Below are positions 52,378-61,959 of a stretch of 64,000 nt of DNA, piece after piece (the first letter of the stretch is position 1; each line of letters starts with the position of its first letter). Below the pieces are notes generated by a model that worked only from the letters and a program-made list of their open reading frames with translations, was not told the DNA's origin and did no database searches. A program made the translations under genes and the position numbers. Origin of the DNA: Candidatus Opimibacter iunctus (GTDB taxonomy: Bacteria > Bacteroidota > Bacteroidia > Chitinophagales > Saprospiraceae); contig JADJVH010000004.1 in the NCBI GenBank assembly GCA_016716665.1, forward strand, positions 248,001 to 312,000, in the 5' to 3' direction.

Positions 52378-54651
52378 ATGAAAGTTGTCCTTTTTGACAT
52401 AGAAAGCCATTTTAACGCTGCTGTGATGGAAGAGGCCATGGACCTGGTCAGAGAGACCAATGAATATGACCTCACCCAGCCGGAAGAGGGCTTCTTTCAT
52501 TTTATCTCACGTCAGCCTGACTATCACGTAGAGATGGCTTTTAAAGCCGATGGCACAGTATCTGCCAAATGCCAATGCACTGCCTTCAAGCGTACAAAGC
52601 AATGTAAGCATGCGCTGGCAGCACTCCTTATGCTCAGAGATCATATCCTCCGGAGCCGGCGGACAAAGTCCAAATCCAAGCATGAAAACCTGCTGCTCGA
52701 TGATGTGCTCAAGAAAATGACGGTGACCGAATTGAGGAGCTTTATCTCCATCCATGCCCAATCCCACAGTGCTTTCAGGGCGGAAATCCTGGCCAATTAC
52801 CTCCACCTGATCAAAAAGCCGGATTATCACCATTTGTTGCTTGACATGACCCCAATGGATAAGTTCGGGACCATCAAGCTCAATCGTAACAACCTCAAAA
52901 CTGTCAGGAACATCATCGCTACCTTGCTCCGTCAGGCACAGCAACTGCTCAAGGAAAAAGCCCTTTCAGAAACCTTTCAGATCCTGGAAGCCACGTTGCA
53001 TCACCTCTATAGGTTGAGCATAAAAGTACCGCAGTTCCAGGAGCAACTTTCCACAGAACTCAGACTGGCCTTACGCATTTTTGATGCCCTTTGCCACCAA
53101 TCTATGGCACCGAGATTGCAGCAGTCTGCTTTTGTACTGTCTATGGATATCAGTGGGCGCGAAGGATATACCTTTCTCAAGGGAACAAAACCTCTCCTCC
53201 TGTCAATCGAGCCATTTATCCTCGAGGAGAAATCAAGACATGCCGCTTTTCAGCTTGCGGAGAAAAAAGCTGTCCTGGATTCCAGGCAACAACTGCCCTG
53301 GGCCACCATCGTGATGCGCTGGATGAGATTGTGGAAAGTCAGATCGACCAGCAAGCCACTTAAGGCTGTTCTCAACCGGCTGATGCCTGACATCCTGCAG
53401 GAACTAAGCCGACAGGGAGATTACGAGGATGTAATCTATTCACTCCAGTCCGTCCAGACAGACACCTATGAAAAAACGCTCCTCAGGGGCATGTTACAGG
53501 CAGGACTCAGGGCAGCAAGGCAAACAGGGGACAGGGAACTGGTGTCCAAGCTATCCTATGAACTCAGTCTATCTTATCTCGATACCGATGCCTGGGACAT
53601 TCTCCTGGAGACAGATCATGAAAGTGCTCACCGGGTCCTCAGGGTGGTCAAGGAATACTATGCTCCAGGTACAGATGACATTGCAGACCAGCTACTCCTC
53701 AGGGGATGGAATGCTACCGGGCACAAGGATGAACTTCTTGAACGCCTGAGTGCTATCGGGGATATGAGTCTGCTGATGCGATATGATGATCAGCTTAAGA
53801 CTTCGCATCGCTTGCAACTGGAAGATGTATATGCCACACATATATATGCTACAAGGGAGGCCTATGGCGGAGTTATCGCCAGACAGAAACTGAGTAATAT
53901 CTTTGGGCACTTAAAATCAATAGATCTTTCTGCCGGAGTTGCAGAGAAACTAAAACTTATGGACAAAAAGAACAAAGGTGGAACGGGCCCTCAGGCTGCG
54001 GAGATCCGGGGATTTGTATTTGATCTCGATGGGGTGATCGTAGATACAGCCGTACATCACTTCCAGTCATGGAAGAAAATCCTGAAAGAACTCGGGGCAG
54101 ACATCACAGAGGAGGATGATCATCATACCCGTGGGGCCAGCCGTATGGAATCCCTGGAGTACCTGCTCAACAGATATAGTATAGTGCTGACCCAGGAAGA
54201 AAAAGAAATGTGGGCGGCGAAGAAAAATGAAGTGTACCTCGAAGCCATCGAACTGATTACCCCTCGTGACCTGTTGCCGGGCGCACTTGCTTTCCTGATC
54301 GACACCCGAAAAGCTGGCCTTAAACTGGCTCTTGGCTCAGCAAGTAAAAATGCACGTGGCGTGTTGAAAAAACTGGCTATCGAAGAACGCTTTGATGCCA
54401 TCCTGGATGGCAACGACGCCAAAGAATCAAAACCACATCCGGAGATCTTTACCAAAGCCTGTGAAGCCCTTAAACTGGATCCTGCGGAAGTAGTCGTCTT
54501 TGAAGACGCAGCCAAAGGGGTCCAGGCTGCTCTGGCAGCAGGCTGTCATGCAGTAGGCCTCGGCGACCCTGAGGCACTCAAAGAAGCAGATATCATCATC
54601 AGTGGATTGGACCAGACCACTCCCACCCTTATCATCGAACAACTATCATGA
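52378..54651 (+). CDS. SWIM zinc-finger protein fused to beta-phosphoglucomutase
   Basis: 757 residues in one unbroken frame. The N-terminal part (about 1-530) has the SWIM zinc site CQCTAFKRTKQCKH (C65, C67, C76, H78) followed by helical repeats. A linker (about 528-542) leads into a HAD beta-phosphoglucomutase: FDLDGVIVDT with D549 and D551, GSASKNARGVL (about 654), FEDAAKGVQAA and the KESKPHPEIF motif. That domain isomerises beta-glucose 1-phosphate to glucose 6-phosphate, the product of the phosphorylase encoded next, which overlaps by four bases. Separate genes are usual; the fusion is unusual. Met528 could start the enzyme alone. An aggag sequence precedes the ATG. Confidence 0.87.
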   Translation: MKVVLFDIESHFNAAVMEEAMDLVRETNEYDLTQPEEGFFHFISRQPDYHVEMAFKADGTVSAKCQCTAFKRTKQCKHALAALLMLRDHILRSRRTKSKSKHENLLLDDVLKKMTVTELRSFISIHAQSHSAFRAEILANYLHLIKKPDYHHLLLDMTPMDKFGTIKLNRNNLKTVRNIIATLLRQAQQLLKEKALSETFQILEATLHHLYRLSIKVPQFQEQLSTELRLALRIFDALCHQSMAPRLQQSAFVLSMDISGREGYTFLKGTKPLLLSIEPFILEEKSRHAAFQLAEKKAVLDSRQQLPWATIVMRWMRLWKVRSTSKPLKAVLNRLMPDILQELSRQGDYEDVIYSLQSVQTDTYEKTLLRGMLQAGLRAARQTGDRELVSKLSYELSLSYLDTDAWDILLETDHESAHRVLRVVKEYYAPGTDDIADQLLLRGWNATGHKDELLERLSAIGDMSLLMRYDDQLKTSHRLQLEDVYATHIYATREAYGGVIARQKLSNIFGHLKSIDLSAGVAEKLKLMDKKNKGGTGPQAAEIRGFVFDLDGVIVDTAVHHFQSWKKILKELGADITEEDDHHTRGASRMESLEYLLNRYSIVLTQEEKEMWAAKKNEVYLEAIELITPRDLLPGALAFLIDTRKAGLKLALGSASKNARGVLKKLAIEERFDAILDGNDAKESKPHPEIFTKACEALKLDPAEVVVFEDAAKGVQAALAAGCHAVGLGDPEALKEADIIISGLDQTTPTLIIEQLS

Positions 54652-56930
54652 AAAATTATCTCAAGCATCATCCCTGGCATATCATTGAAGAAGGATTTAA
54701 CCGTGAATATCATGAAGTAAGCGAGAGTGTCTGTAGCCTGGGCAACGGACGCTTCGGGCTTCGCGGTAATTTTGAAGAAGACTACTCGGGCAAGTCCCTG
54801 CGGGGCTCTTATTTTGCAGGTGTATACTACCCTGACCTCACGCGTGTGGGTTGGTGGAAAAACGGTTATCCCGAATATTTCGCAAAAGTCCTCAACAGTG
54901 TCAACTGGATCGGTGTGCGCATCTTTGTGGATGGTGAGGCACTCGACCTTGACAAGACCCCTGTAAATAATTTTCGCAGGACACTGGACATGGAACAAGG
55001 TATCCTGAGCAGGAGTTTTACCACAAACCCTCCTTCAGGTGGCATATTATCCTTCCAGTTTGAACGATTCTGCAGCATGGCAGATCCCGATGCGGGGGCT
55101 ATAAGAATCAGTATCAAATCTGAAGGGTACAATGGTAAGATTACCATGGAGCCGTATCTCGATTTTGATATACACAACAAAGACTCCAACTACGGCGACC
55201 AGTTTTGGGTCAGGGTGGCGGAGGAACAGGATGATCAACTGTCCATGGTCTCTGCTATTACCAAAAAGACATCGTTTACTGTGAGCTCCTTTATGCATAC
55301 GAGTGTTGAGGTCAATGGTCACAAAGTGGGTGAGTCGAACTCCTCCATCGCTCCGATGAAAGTCAACCGACTGTATAAAGTAGACCTCGAATCCGGTGAA
55401 GAACTGATCCTGCACAAAACCGTTATCAACCTGAGCAGCCTCTATGTGCATCCTGACCACCAGACTGAAGAAGGCAGGAAAAAACTGGCCGAAAATGAAG
55501 TAATTGGATATGCGACCATGAAGCGTAACCATATCGAAGCATGGCGGAATATCTGGGATGGAGCTGATATCGTGATCGAGGGTAATGTACAGGCACAGCA
55601 AGGTATCCGGTTCAATATCTTTCATTTATGGCAGACCTATACCGGTGCTGATGCGCGGCTCAATATCGGGCCGAAGGGATTTACCGGAGAGAAATACGGG
55701 GGCAGTACCTATTGGGATACTGAAGCGTATTGCATTCCATTCTATCTCGGCACTGCTGATTCACATATCGCCCGCAATCTGCTCGTATATCGCTACCTGC
55801 ACTTGCAAAAAGCGATTGAAAATGCTGCAAAGCTGGGATTTAAAGATGGTGCTGCGCTCTATCCTATGGTCACGATCAATGGCGAAGAGTGTCACAATGA
55901 ATGGGAGATCACCTTTGAAGAAATACACCGTAATGGTGCCATGGTATACGCCATCTATGATTATATCAAGTACACAGGCGATACTACATATCTGACTGAA
56001 GGTGGGCTGGAAGTGATCATGGGCATAGCACGATTCTGGTCACAGCGGGTCAACTATTCTGAAGACAAGCAAGCGTGGGTCATGCTTGGGGTCACTGGTC
56101 CGAATGAATACGAAAACAATGTCAATAATAACTGGTACAGCAATTACCTGGCCAGGTGGTGCATGCAATATGCACTTGAACAAATAGATTGGGTCAGGAC
56201 ACATCATCCGGACCATTGGAACAGAATAAAACAGACTACCGGTTTCAATGATGCAGAAACCGGGGAATGGCAGAAGCGGATTGACAACATGTATTTCCCC
56301 TGGGATGAAAAACGCCAGGTTTACCTCCAGCAGGATGGCTTCCTTGATAAGGACCTGATGCATGCCAATGACCTGCCTGCTTCAGAGCGGCCGATCAACC
56401 AGAAATGGTCGTGGGACAGGATCCTCAGATCCTGCTTTATCAAGCAGGCAGATGTACTGCAGGGGATGTATTTCTTTGAAGATCACTTTGATGAAGATAC
56501 CCACAGGAGACATTTTGATTTTTACGAACCGATGACCGTGCACGAATCATCCCTGTCGCCATGTGTGCATGCTATACTGGCCTCACGTCTTGGCAAACCT
56601 GAAAAAGCAAACGAAATGTACCTGCGTACATCGAGGTTGGACCTGGACGATTATAACAATGACACTGAGGATGGGCTGCATATCACGAGTATGGCTGGTT
56701 CGTGGATGTCTGTCGTCAGGGGATTTGCAGGAATGCAGGTCAAGGATGGTTTGTTGCACCTGGCCCCTGTCCTGCCTGCAGGCTGGGATGGATTCAAATT
56801 TAAGATCCATTACCGCAAGCGGTTTATTGACATTACTTTAACGGGAGATCATTGTGAAACATCCTTCTACGGGAACCTATTGAGATCGGTCAAAAATGAA
56901 ACCTTTAGGGCCTTAAGATCAGATGGGTGA
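54648..56930 (+). CDS. GH65 disaccharide phosphorylase (maltose phosphorylase-like)
   Basis: 760 residues, typical length. N-terminal beta-sandwich (about 1-280), (alpha/alpha)6 barrel and C-terminal jelly roll. GH65 signatures: RYSGSTYWDTE-like GGSTYWDTEAYCIPFYL (about 345-361); ECHNEWEITFEEIHRNG (414-430), which holds the general-acid Glu; phosphate-binding loop DGLHITSMAGSW (about 675-686). It splits an alpha-linked glucoside such as maltose, trehalose or kojibiose with phosphate into glucose and beta-glucose 1-phosphate, which the upstream betaPGM domain converts. Which disaccharide is used is not evident. Confidence 0.9.
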   Translation: MKNYLKHHPWHIIEEGFNREYHEVSESVCSLGNGRFGLRGNFEEDYSGKSLRGSYFAGVYYPDLTRVGWWKNGYPEYFAKVLNSVNWIGVRIFVDGEALDLDKTPVNNFRRTLDMEQGILSRSFTTNPPSGGILSFQFERFCSMADPDAGAIRISIKSEGYNGKITMEPYLDFDIHNKDSNYGDQFWVRVAEEQDDQLSMVSAITKKTSFTVSSFMHTSVEVNGHKVGESNSSIAPMKVNRLYKVDLESGEELILHKTVINLSSLYVHPDHQTEEGRKKLAENEVIGYATMKRNHIEAWRNIWDGADIVIEGNVQAQQGIRFNIFHLWQTYTGADARLNIGPKGFTGEKYGGSTYWDTEAYCIPFYLGTADSHIARNLLVYRYLHLQKAIENAAKLGFKDGAALYPMVTINGEECHNEWEITFEEIHRNGAMVYAIYDYIKYTGDTTYLTEGGLEVIMGIARFWSQRVNYSEDKQAWVMLGVTGPNEYENNVNNNWYSNYLARWCMQYALEQIDWVRTHHPDHWNRIKQTTGFNDAETGEWQKRIDNMYFPWDEKRQVYLQQDGFLDKDLMHANDLPASERPINQKWSWDRILRSCFIKQADVLQGMYFFEDHFDEDTHRRHFDFYEPMTVHESSLSPCVHAILASRLGKPEKANEMYLRTSRLDLDDYNNDTEDGLHITSMAGSWMSVVRGFAGMQVKDGLLHLAPVLPAGWDGFKFKIHYRKRFIDITLTGDHCETSFYGNLLRSVKNETFRALRSDG

Positions 56931-57021
56931 TTGCAACGCTGTAATGAACGCAGGCAACGTTTAATCTTTTAGGGCTTTAGTTTGTACTTTTAATGTGTTT
57001 TAGCCTTTTAGATTGTCGTAT

Positions 57022-57675
57022 ATGATTCGCGTAATGATTGCTGATGACCACAACATGTTTGTCGAAGGGATTGAATCCATCCTGGAGGGAATGGACAATA
57101 TACAGGTGGTTTCAAAGTGTTACACTGGCCCTGAGGTATTTGAAAAGCTGGAACATATACCGGCAGATGTAATCCTGCTGGATATCAACCTGCCCGGGAT
57201 GAATGGTATCGAGGTATGCCAGAAGCTAAGTAAAGAATACCCCAATGTCAAAGTACTCGCCTTGTCTATGCACAATGAGGAAAGCTTTGTCACCGAGATC
57301 CTGAAGCATGGCGCACAAGGGTATATCCTGAAGAATACCGGCAAGAAAGAATTACTGACCGCCATCGAAACTGTGTATAACGGGCAATCCTATTTCAGTG
57401 AAGAGGTCAAGGAGACGATCATGAAGAGCCTGGTCAGCCAGAAGTCAGGTGGAAAAAAATCTACGCTGCTGGCCCCAAAAATCTCAAGGCGCGAAAAAGA
57501 TGTCCTGGACCTCATCGTCAAGGAGCATACCACCCAGGAGATTGCTGATACGCTCTTTATCAGCCTGAAGACCGTTGAATCGCATCGCAGGAGCCTGCTG
57601 ACCAAGCTCGGGGTGCGAAATACTGCCGGACTGGTGAGGGTAGCCATTGAAAACCAACTCACTTCCAAGCCCTAA
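57022..57675 (+). CDS. NarL/FixJ-type response regulator
   Basis: 217 residues from the ATG at 57022; a TTG three codons earlier is less likely. Receiver domain with the acidic pair in VMIADDHNMF and phospho-Asp54 in VILLDINLPGMNG, Lys in GAQGYILKNTGK. C-terminal LuxR-type helix-turn-helix: LDLIVKEHTTQEIADTLFIS then KTVESHRRSLLTKLG (about 172-206). It precedes its likely histidine kinase by about 140 bases. Confidence 0.95.
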   Translation: MIRVMIADDHNMFVEGIESILEGMDNIQVVSKCYTGPEVFEKLEHIPADVILLDINLPGMNGIEVCQKLSKEYPNVKVLALSMHNEESFVTEILKHGAQGYILKNTGKKELLTAIETVYNGQSYFSEEVKETIMKSLVSQKSGGKKSTLLAPKISRREKDVLDLIVKEHTTQEIADTLFISLKTVESHRRSLLTKLGVRNTAGLVRVAIENQLTSKP

Positions 57676-57812
57676 GCCAATCGTGTACATACATGACGAA
57701 TGCATAATACCGTTAATAGTATACTTTAATACCTGATTTAAGACCACACACCGAGCGCATCCTGAAATTGATATTTCTGCTTACCCCTTCATACAAACAT
57801 TTTAGGATATCC

Positions 57813-59687
57813 ATGCCACAACCTGAGGATATGAAGGACTCTATTGCCCATGCACTTCCATTATGGATGTTCGGTGTATTGCTCACCGGTCTGCTTACGT
57901 TTACATCAGCCACTGCTCATGCACAGGTCAGTGACAACATGTCCAATGCTGAACTATACCGGCTCATCGCCCAGCTCGAACAACATAATAAGTTTAGTGA
58001 AGCCGGCGAAGCGTACCGGATAATTGCCGAAAGAGACCTGGCTGAAATTGAAAACCTCGACCGGGCCATCAAGAATTACATAGAAGCGCAGAAGTTGTTT
58101 GGGCGCGCAGGCGATACCGTCCGTATGTACCAGACCATCACTGATCTCGGACGCTTGTATTGTGGAAGTGAATATTACCAGGAAGCCATCACCATGTTTG
58201 AGCGGGTGGAATCATATGCAGAGCGACAACTGGATACCTTGCTTTCCGCACGCATGCTGCAACAGATCGGTGAGATCTACATCGCACGGAAACAGTTTGA
58301 CCAGGCTTCCAAATACTTTGACCGTGCCAGTAAGTTAAACCTGATGATCCAGGACACGCTCCTCTCGACGATCAATAAACTGACCATCACTGCACTCACC
58401 GGGCAGAAACCCTTATTTAAGGATCTACCCGATTCGCTCAACATCGCCTTGACCAGGTTTGACAGCGTTCGATACCAATCCTTCCTGCCAAACATCCATC
58501 TCCATGTGGGGATGTATAATATGCATGCTAAAAAATATAAACTGGCCATGTACTATTTCGTGCAGGGGCTTCGCCTGGCAGGCAAGGATGTGTTTGTCAA
58601 AAGAGAACTTTACAGGCAACAGGCAGAGTGCTATGAACTGATGAATGATTTTCCTGCCGCCTTGAGCGTCCTGAAGGCATATAACCATTTCAACGACAGC
58701 CTTAATGATGTCACCAAGTCGGCCAGTATCCAACAGAAATTCCTGAAAGAAAAAGATATCGAGCGGGAGACAGAGTTGCAACAAATGGTGCTGGACCGCA
58801 AGATTTCGGTATTGACATCCGCGCTGCAAAATGTAGTGACCTATGCCCTTCTCGTGGGCGCTGTGATCATGCTCATCGTTACTTACCTCATCATCCGGGG
58901 CTACCAGCAGCGACTCAACTCCAACCAGATCATTGCCAACCAGAATGAAGAAATCAACCGCCAAAAAATCAATGAACTCGAAAGTAATCGTAAGATTGAA
59001 TCCATAAGTTCGATGCTTCAAGGCCAGGAAGTTGAACGGGAGCGGATAGCCAGGGACCTGCATGACAGCCTCGGTGGTTTATTGTCTACCGTCAAGTTGC
59101 ACTTTGATGCAATCCAGGCAAAGAATCCGGAAATCACCCATCAGAAAGAATACAACAAAGCCTATACCCTCCTGGATGAGGCTTGCAACGAAGTCAGGAC
59201 GATCTCCAACAATATGCAGCCGGGTGCATTGCTCAAGATGGGTATCGTCCCTGCGATCAAGGACCTGGTCAACCGTATTGAATCCGAAGAAACGCCACAC
59301 ATTGAATTTATACACTATGGCCCGCTCAATGACCTTGCTATCGGTGTCACTCTCAATATCTATCGCATTGTACAGGAATTACTTTACAATTGCCTCAAGC
59401 ACGCCCAATCCAAGGAAATCCTGATCCAGCTCATCCGCAATGAAGAAGATCTCGAGATCATGGTTGAAGATGATGGGCAGGGATACGACCCTAATGATGT
59501 CAAGAAAGGCATGGGCACTGAGAACGTTGCTGCCAGGGTCAATTTCCTCAAGGGTGAAATATCTATACATAGTGAAAAGGGAGTGGGCACTACCACGACC
59601 ATCACCATTCCCTATTCCAAGGAGATAGCTGAAAACGAGGTATTCAGTCAACTTGATCCGGAGGTGTTTGATAAGGAGGAGGGTTAA
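57813..59687 (+). CDS. TPR-containing HisKA_3 sensor histidine kinase
   Basis: 624 residues from the ATG at 57813; an ATG at 57831 is equally possible and a TTG upstream is rejected. Signal peptide (about 10-37), extracytoplasmic TPRs (about 45-320), one membrane helix near LVGAVIMLIVTYLII (about 355), a coil, HisKA_3 with phosphorylated His in ERERIARDLHDSLGG (about 425), and a HATPase with VEDDGQGYDPND and GMGTENVAARV. It pairs with the NarL-type regulator just upstream. TPRs in the periplasm probably sense peptides or protein partners. Confidence 0.93.
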   Translation: MPQPEDMKDSIAHALPLWMFGVLLTGLLTFTSATAHAQVSDNMSNAELYRLIAQLEQHNKFSEAGEAYRIIAERDLAEIENLDRAIKNYIEAQKLFGRAGDTVRMYQTITDLGRLYCGSEYYQEAITMFERVESYAERQLDTLLSARMLQQIGEIYIARKQFDQASKYFDRASKLNLMIQDTLLSTINKLTITALTGQKPLFKDLPDSLNIALTRFDSVRYQSFLPNIHLHVGMYNMHAKKYKLAMYYFVQGLRLAGKDVFVKRELYRQQAECYELMNDFPAALSVLKAYNHFNDSLNDVTKSASIQQKFLKEKDIERETELQQMVLDRKISVLTSALQNVVTYALLVGAVIMLIVTYLIIRGYQQRLNSNQIIANQNEEINRQKINELESNRKIESISSMLQGQEVERERIARDLHDSLGGLLSTVKLHFDAIQAKNPEITHQKEYNKAYTLLDEACNEVRTISNNMQPGALLKMGIVPAIKDLVNRIESEETPHIEFIHYGPLNDLAIGVTLNIYRIVQELLYNCLKHAQSKEILIQLIRNEEDLEIMVEDDGQGYDPNDVKKGMGTENVAARVNFLKGEISIHSEKGVGTTTTITIPYSKEIAENEVFSQLDPEVFDKEEG

Positions 59688-59758
59688 GCCCCTGGCCCCA
59701 AAGGCATGGGGTAAGGACAACTGGAAAAGGCAGGCTTTAAATTTCCGCGAATCCAGGT

Positions 59759-59782
59759 GCTGGATGGAGTCTCTCCGCCAGC
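59759..59782. repeat. REP-like palindrome, copy 2
   Basis: gctggatggagtctctccgc followed by cagc. It is related to 34557-34581 and matched in inverted form 75 bases downstream. Confidence 0.6.
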
Positions 59783-59857
59783 ATGATAATCCAACTGGTT
59801 CCTTTTCTTCCATCCAACGGCCGATGGCCGATTATAATTGGGTATCCTCTATTGGGT

Positions 59858-59876
59858 GGCGGAGAAAACTCCATCC
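59858..59876. repeat. REP-like palindrome, copy 3 (inverted)
   Basis: ggcggagaaaactccatcc, the reverse complement of the 59761-59779 core with one change. With copy 2 it forms a two-element inverted unit of about 120 bases. Confidence 0.6.
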
Positions 59877-60025
59877 CTATTGAAATGTGTATAAACATTA
59901 GCCCTATAGGGAGTAAATATTTGGATCGGGGATTATATCGCTCATTAACTAATCACCACTTTCCACTTTTCCTTCCTTATTGGCTATTGAATATTGAATA
60001 TGAGGAAGATCTGTCACCTGATAGC

Positions 60026-60062
60026 CTCCCTGCTCCTTGCACCTTGCACCTTGCTCCTTGCT
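60026..60062. repeat. Degenerate ctccttgcaccttg repeat
   Basis: Four units of ccttgc(a/t)c upstream of purB. Confidence 0.6.
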
Positions 60063-60089
60063 AAACTCCGTGCCATCAAACGAAATCCG

Positions 60090-60097
60090 TATTTTTG
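60090..60097 (+). promoter_or_regulatory. Candidate -7 box (TATTTTTG) of purB
   Basis: Exact TAnnTTTG match, 27 bases before the start codon. Confidence 0.45.
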
Positions 60098-60124
60098 CCA
60101 CTTACATAGTCTACTGACAAACAC

Positions 60125-61467
60125 ATGTTACACGCAATATCTCCCATCGATGGCCGCTATGCTGAAAAGACTGCGGTACTGGCACAGTATTTTTCAGAAG
60201 CGGCGCTCATGCGGTACAGGTGCCATGTGGAAGTGGAGTACCTGATTGCCCTCGTAGAGACAGGCATCATACCTGGCGGATCCTTGAGTGAAGGACAAAA
60301 AGAGAGTCTTAGGGCAATCGTAACCTCCTTTACAGATGTAGATGCGGAAACCATCAAGAAGTCAGAGGCTAAGATCAATCATGATGTCAAGGCTATCGAG
60401 TATTTCATCAAAGAGAAACTGGACGGGCTTGGGTTGATCAAATATAAGGAGTGGGTACATTTCGGATTGACCTCGCAGGATGTCAACAACAGTGCATTTC
60501 CATTGATGATCCGTGAGGCGTATCTTGACCAATTGATTCCATCCATCAAGTCCGTCAGGCAGGATATCATGGAATTTGCAGTCAAGACACAGTACCTGCC
60601 AATGCTTGCCCACACCCACGGGCAGCCTGCATCTCCAACGATGCTGGGTAAAGAATTGATGGTGTTTGTAGAAAGGCTGGATACGCAGATAGCACAACTG
60701 GAAGCCGTCAATCTCAAAGTAAAATTTGGAGGTGCAACCGGAAATTTCAATGCCCATGTTGCTGCATTTCCGGATACAGACTGGCTCGAATGGGCAGATC
60801 AGTTTACTAAGAAATACCTGGGGATCGAGCGCTATCACTATACCACTCAGATCGAGCACTATGACCAGATCGCAGCGCTATGCCATGCCAATATGCGTAT
60901 CAATACCATCCTGATTGACCTGTGCCGTGATATCTGGACGTACATCTCCATGAATTACCTGACGCAGAAAGCCAATCCGAACGAGGTAGGATCATCTGCC
61001 ATGCCACACAAGGTGAATCCTATTGATTTTGAAAATGCGGAAGGCAACCTGGCTATGCGAATGCAATCTTCGGGCACCTCGCTGATAAGCTTCCTGTAAG
61101 TAGATTGCAGCGTGACCTGACGGACAGTACCGTATTGAGAAACATCGGGGTGCCGGTGGCGCATAGTTTCCTATCCCTCCACTCTATCGGCAAAGGCATG
61201 CGAAAAATCGCAGCCAACGAAATCAAACTGGCCAAGGACCTTGAGGCCAATTGGTCGGTGCTTGCCGAAGCCATCCAGACGATCTTACGCAGAGAAGGAG
61301 TAGCCAATCCATACGAGTTATTGAAAGACCTCACCCGCGGCAAAGAACAACTCAGCAAAGAGGACCTGCATGCTTTTATCGATGGTTTGGATATCCGAGA
61401 CGAAGTAAAAGAGGAGATGTGGGCCCTGACTCCCGCAGGATATACTGGCGTTTGCATAGTTTGTTAA
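60125..61467 (+). CDS. purB: Adenylosuccinate lyase, apparent frameshift
   Basis: Two frames join to about 447 residues, as in other members. It makes AMP and AICAR from adenylosuccinate and SAICAR by releasing fumarate. Motifs: AISPIDGRYAEKTA at the start, HFGLTSQDVNNSAF (about 113-126), LAHTHGQPASPT with the catalytic His (about 160), and GSSAMPHKVNPIDFE (about 289-303), then RLQRDLTDSTVLRNIG in the second frame. The frame slips at about 61053-61060: atgcgaatgcaatc reads MANAIFGHLADKLPVS only if one G is added. The length is 2 modulo 3. A sequencing indel in an essential gene is the likely explanation. Confidence 0.93.
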
Positions 61468-61483
61468 TCCCAAATACCATCCG

Positions 61484-61849
61484 ATGAATCAGCACGCCAA
61501 ATCCATCCGCCCATTTATAGGGGCTAAGAACTTTGAAATCTCTCGAAGCTTTTACCGTGACATGGGATTTGAGGAGACAGTAGTTTCTCCGGCGTTTTCA
61601 GTATTCAAATCAGGAAGCAATGCTTTTTATTTACAGGACGCCTATGTCAAAGACTGGATTGACAATACGATGGTCTTTCTGGAAGTTGATGATGTAAGCC
61701 GCTTCTATGACGAACTGTTATCTTTGAGCCTGCCTGCAAAGTATGAGGGTGTAAGAATTGTTCCCATCAGGGACATGGATTGGGGACGGGAGTGCTTTGT
61801 GCATGATCCGTCAGGTATCCTCTGGCATTTCGGGGAGTTTGCCAAATAG
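61484..61849 (+). CDS. VOC/glyoxalase-like protein
   Basis: 121 residues. A single vicinal-oxygen-chelate module with FIGAKNFEISRSFYRDMGFE and FVHDPSGILWHFGEF. His and Glu-like positions could bind a metal, but the His pattern of glyoxalase I is incomplete, so it may be a binding or resistance-type protein. It starts 16 bases after purB and may share its transcript. Confidence 0.8.
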   Translation: MNQHAKSIRPFIGAKNFEISRSFYRDMGFEETVVSPAFSVFKSGSNAFYLQDAYVKDWIDNTMVFLEVDDVSRFYDELLSLSLPAKYEGVRIVPIRDMDWGRECFVHDPSGILWHFGEFAK

Positions 61850-61959
61850 GAAGCTTCCTCAACAAAGGCAAAGGTGATACCTCCAATTAAAAGTCACTTG
61901 AATACGCTTTAACAGCTATATAACACGTTCGTAATGCTTCAGCTTTCTACCTTTCAGGC

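Larger units (their letters stand above)
59688..60124. other. Gene-free stretch before purB
   Basis: It contains the inverted REP-like pair (59759-59782 and 59858-59876), a short cttgcacc array (60026-60062) and the purB -7 box. No gene is credible. Confidence 0.65.
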
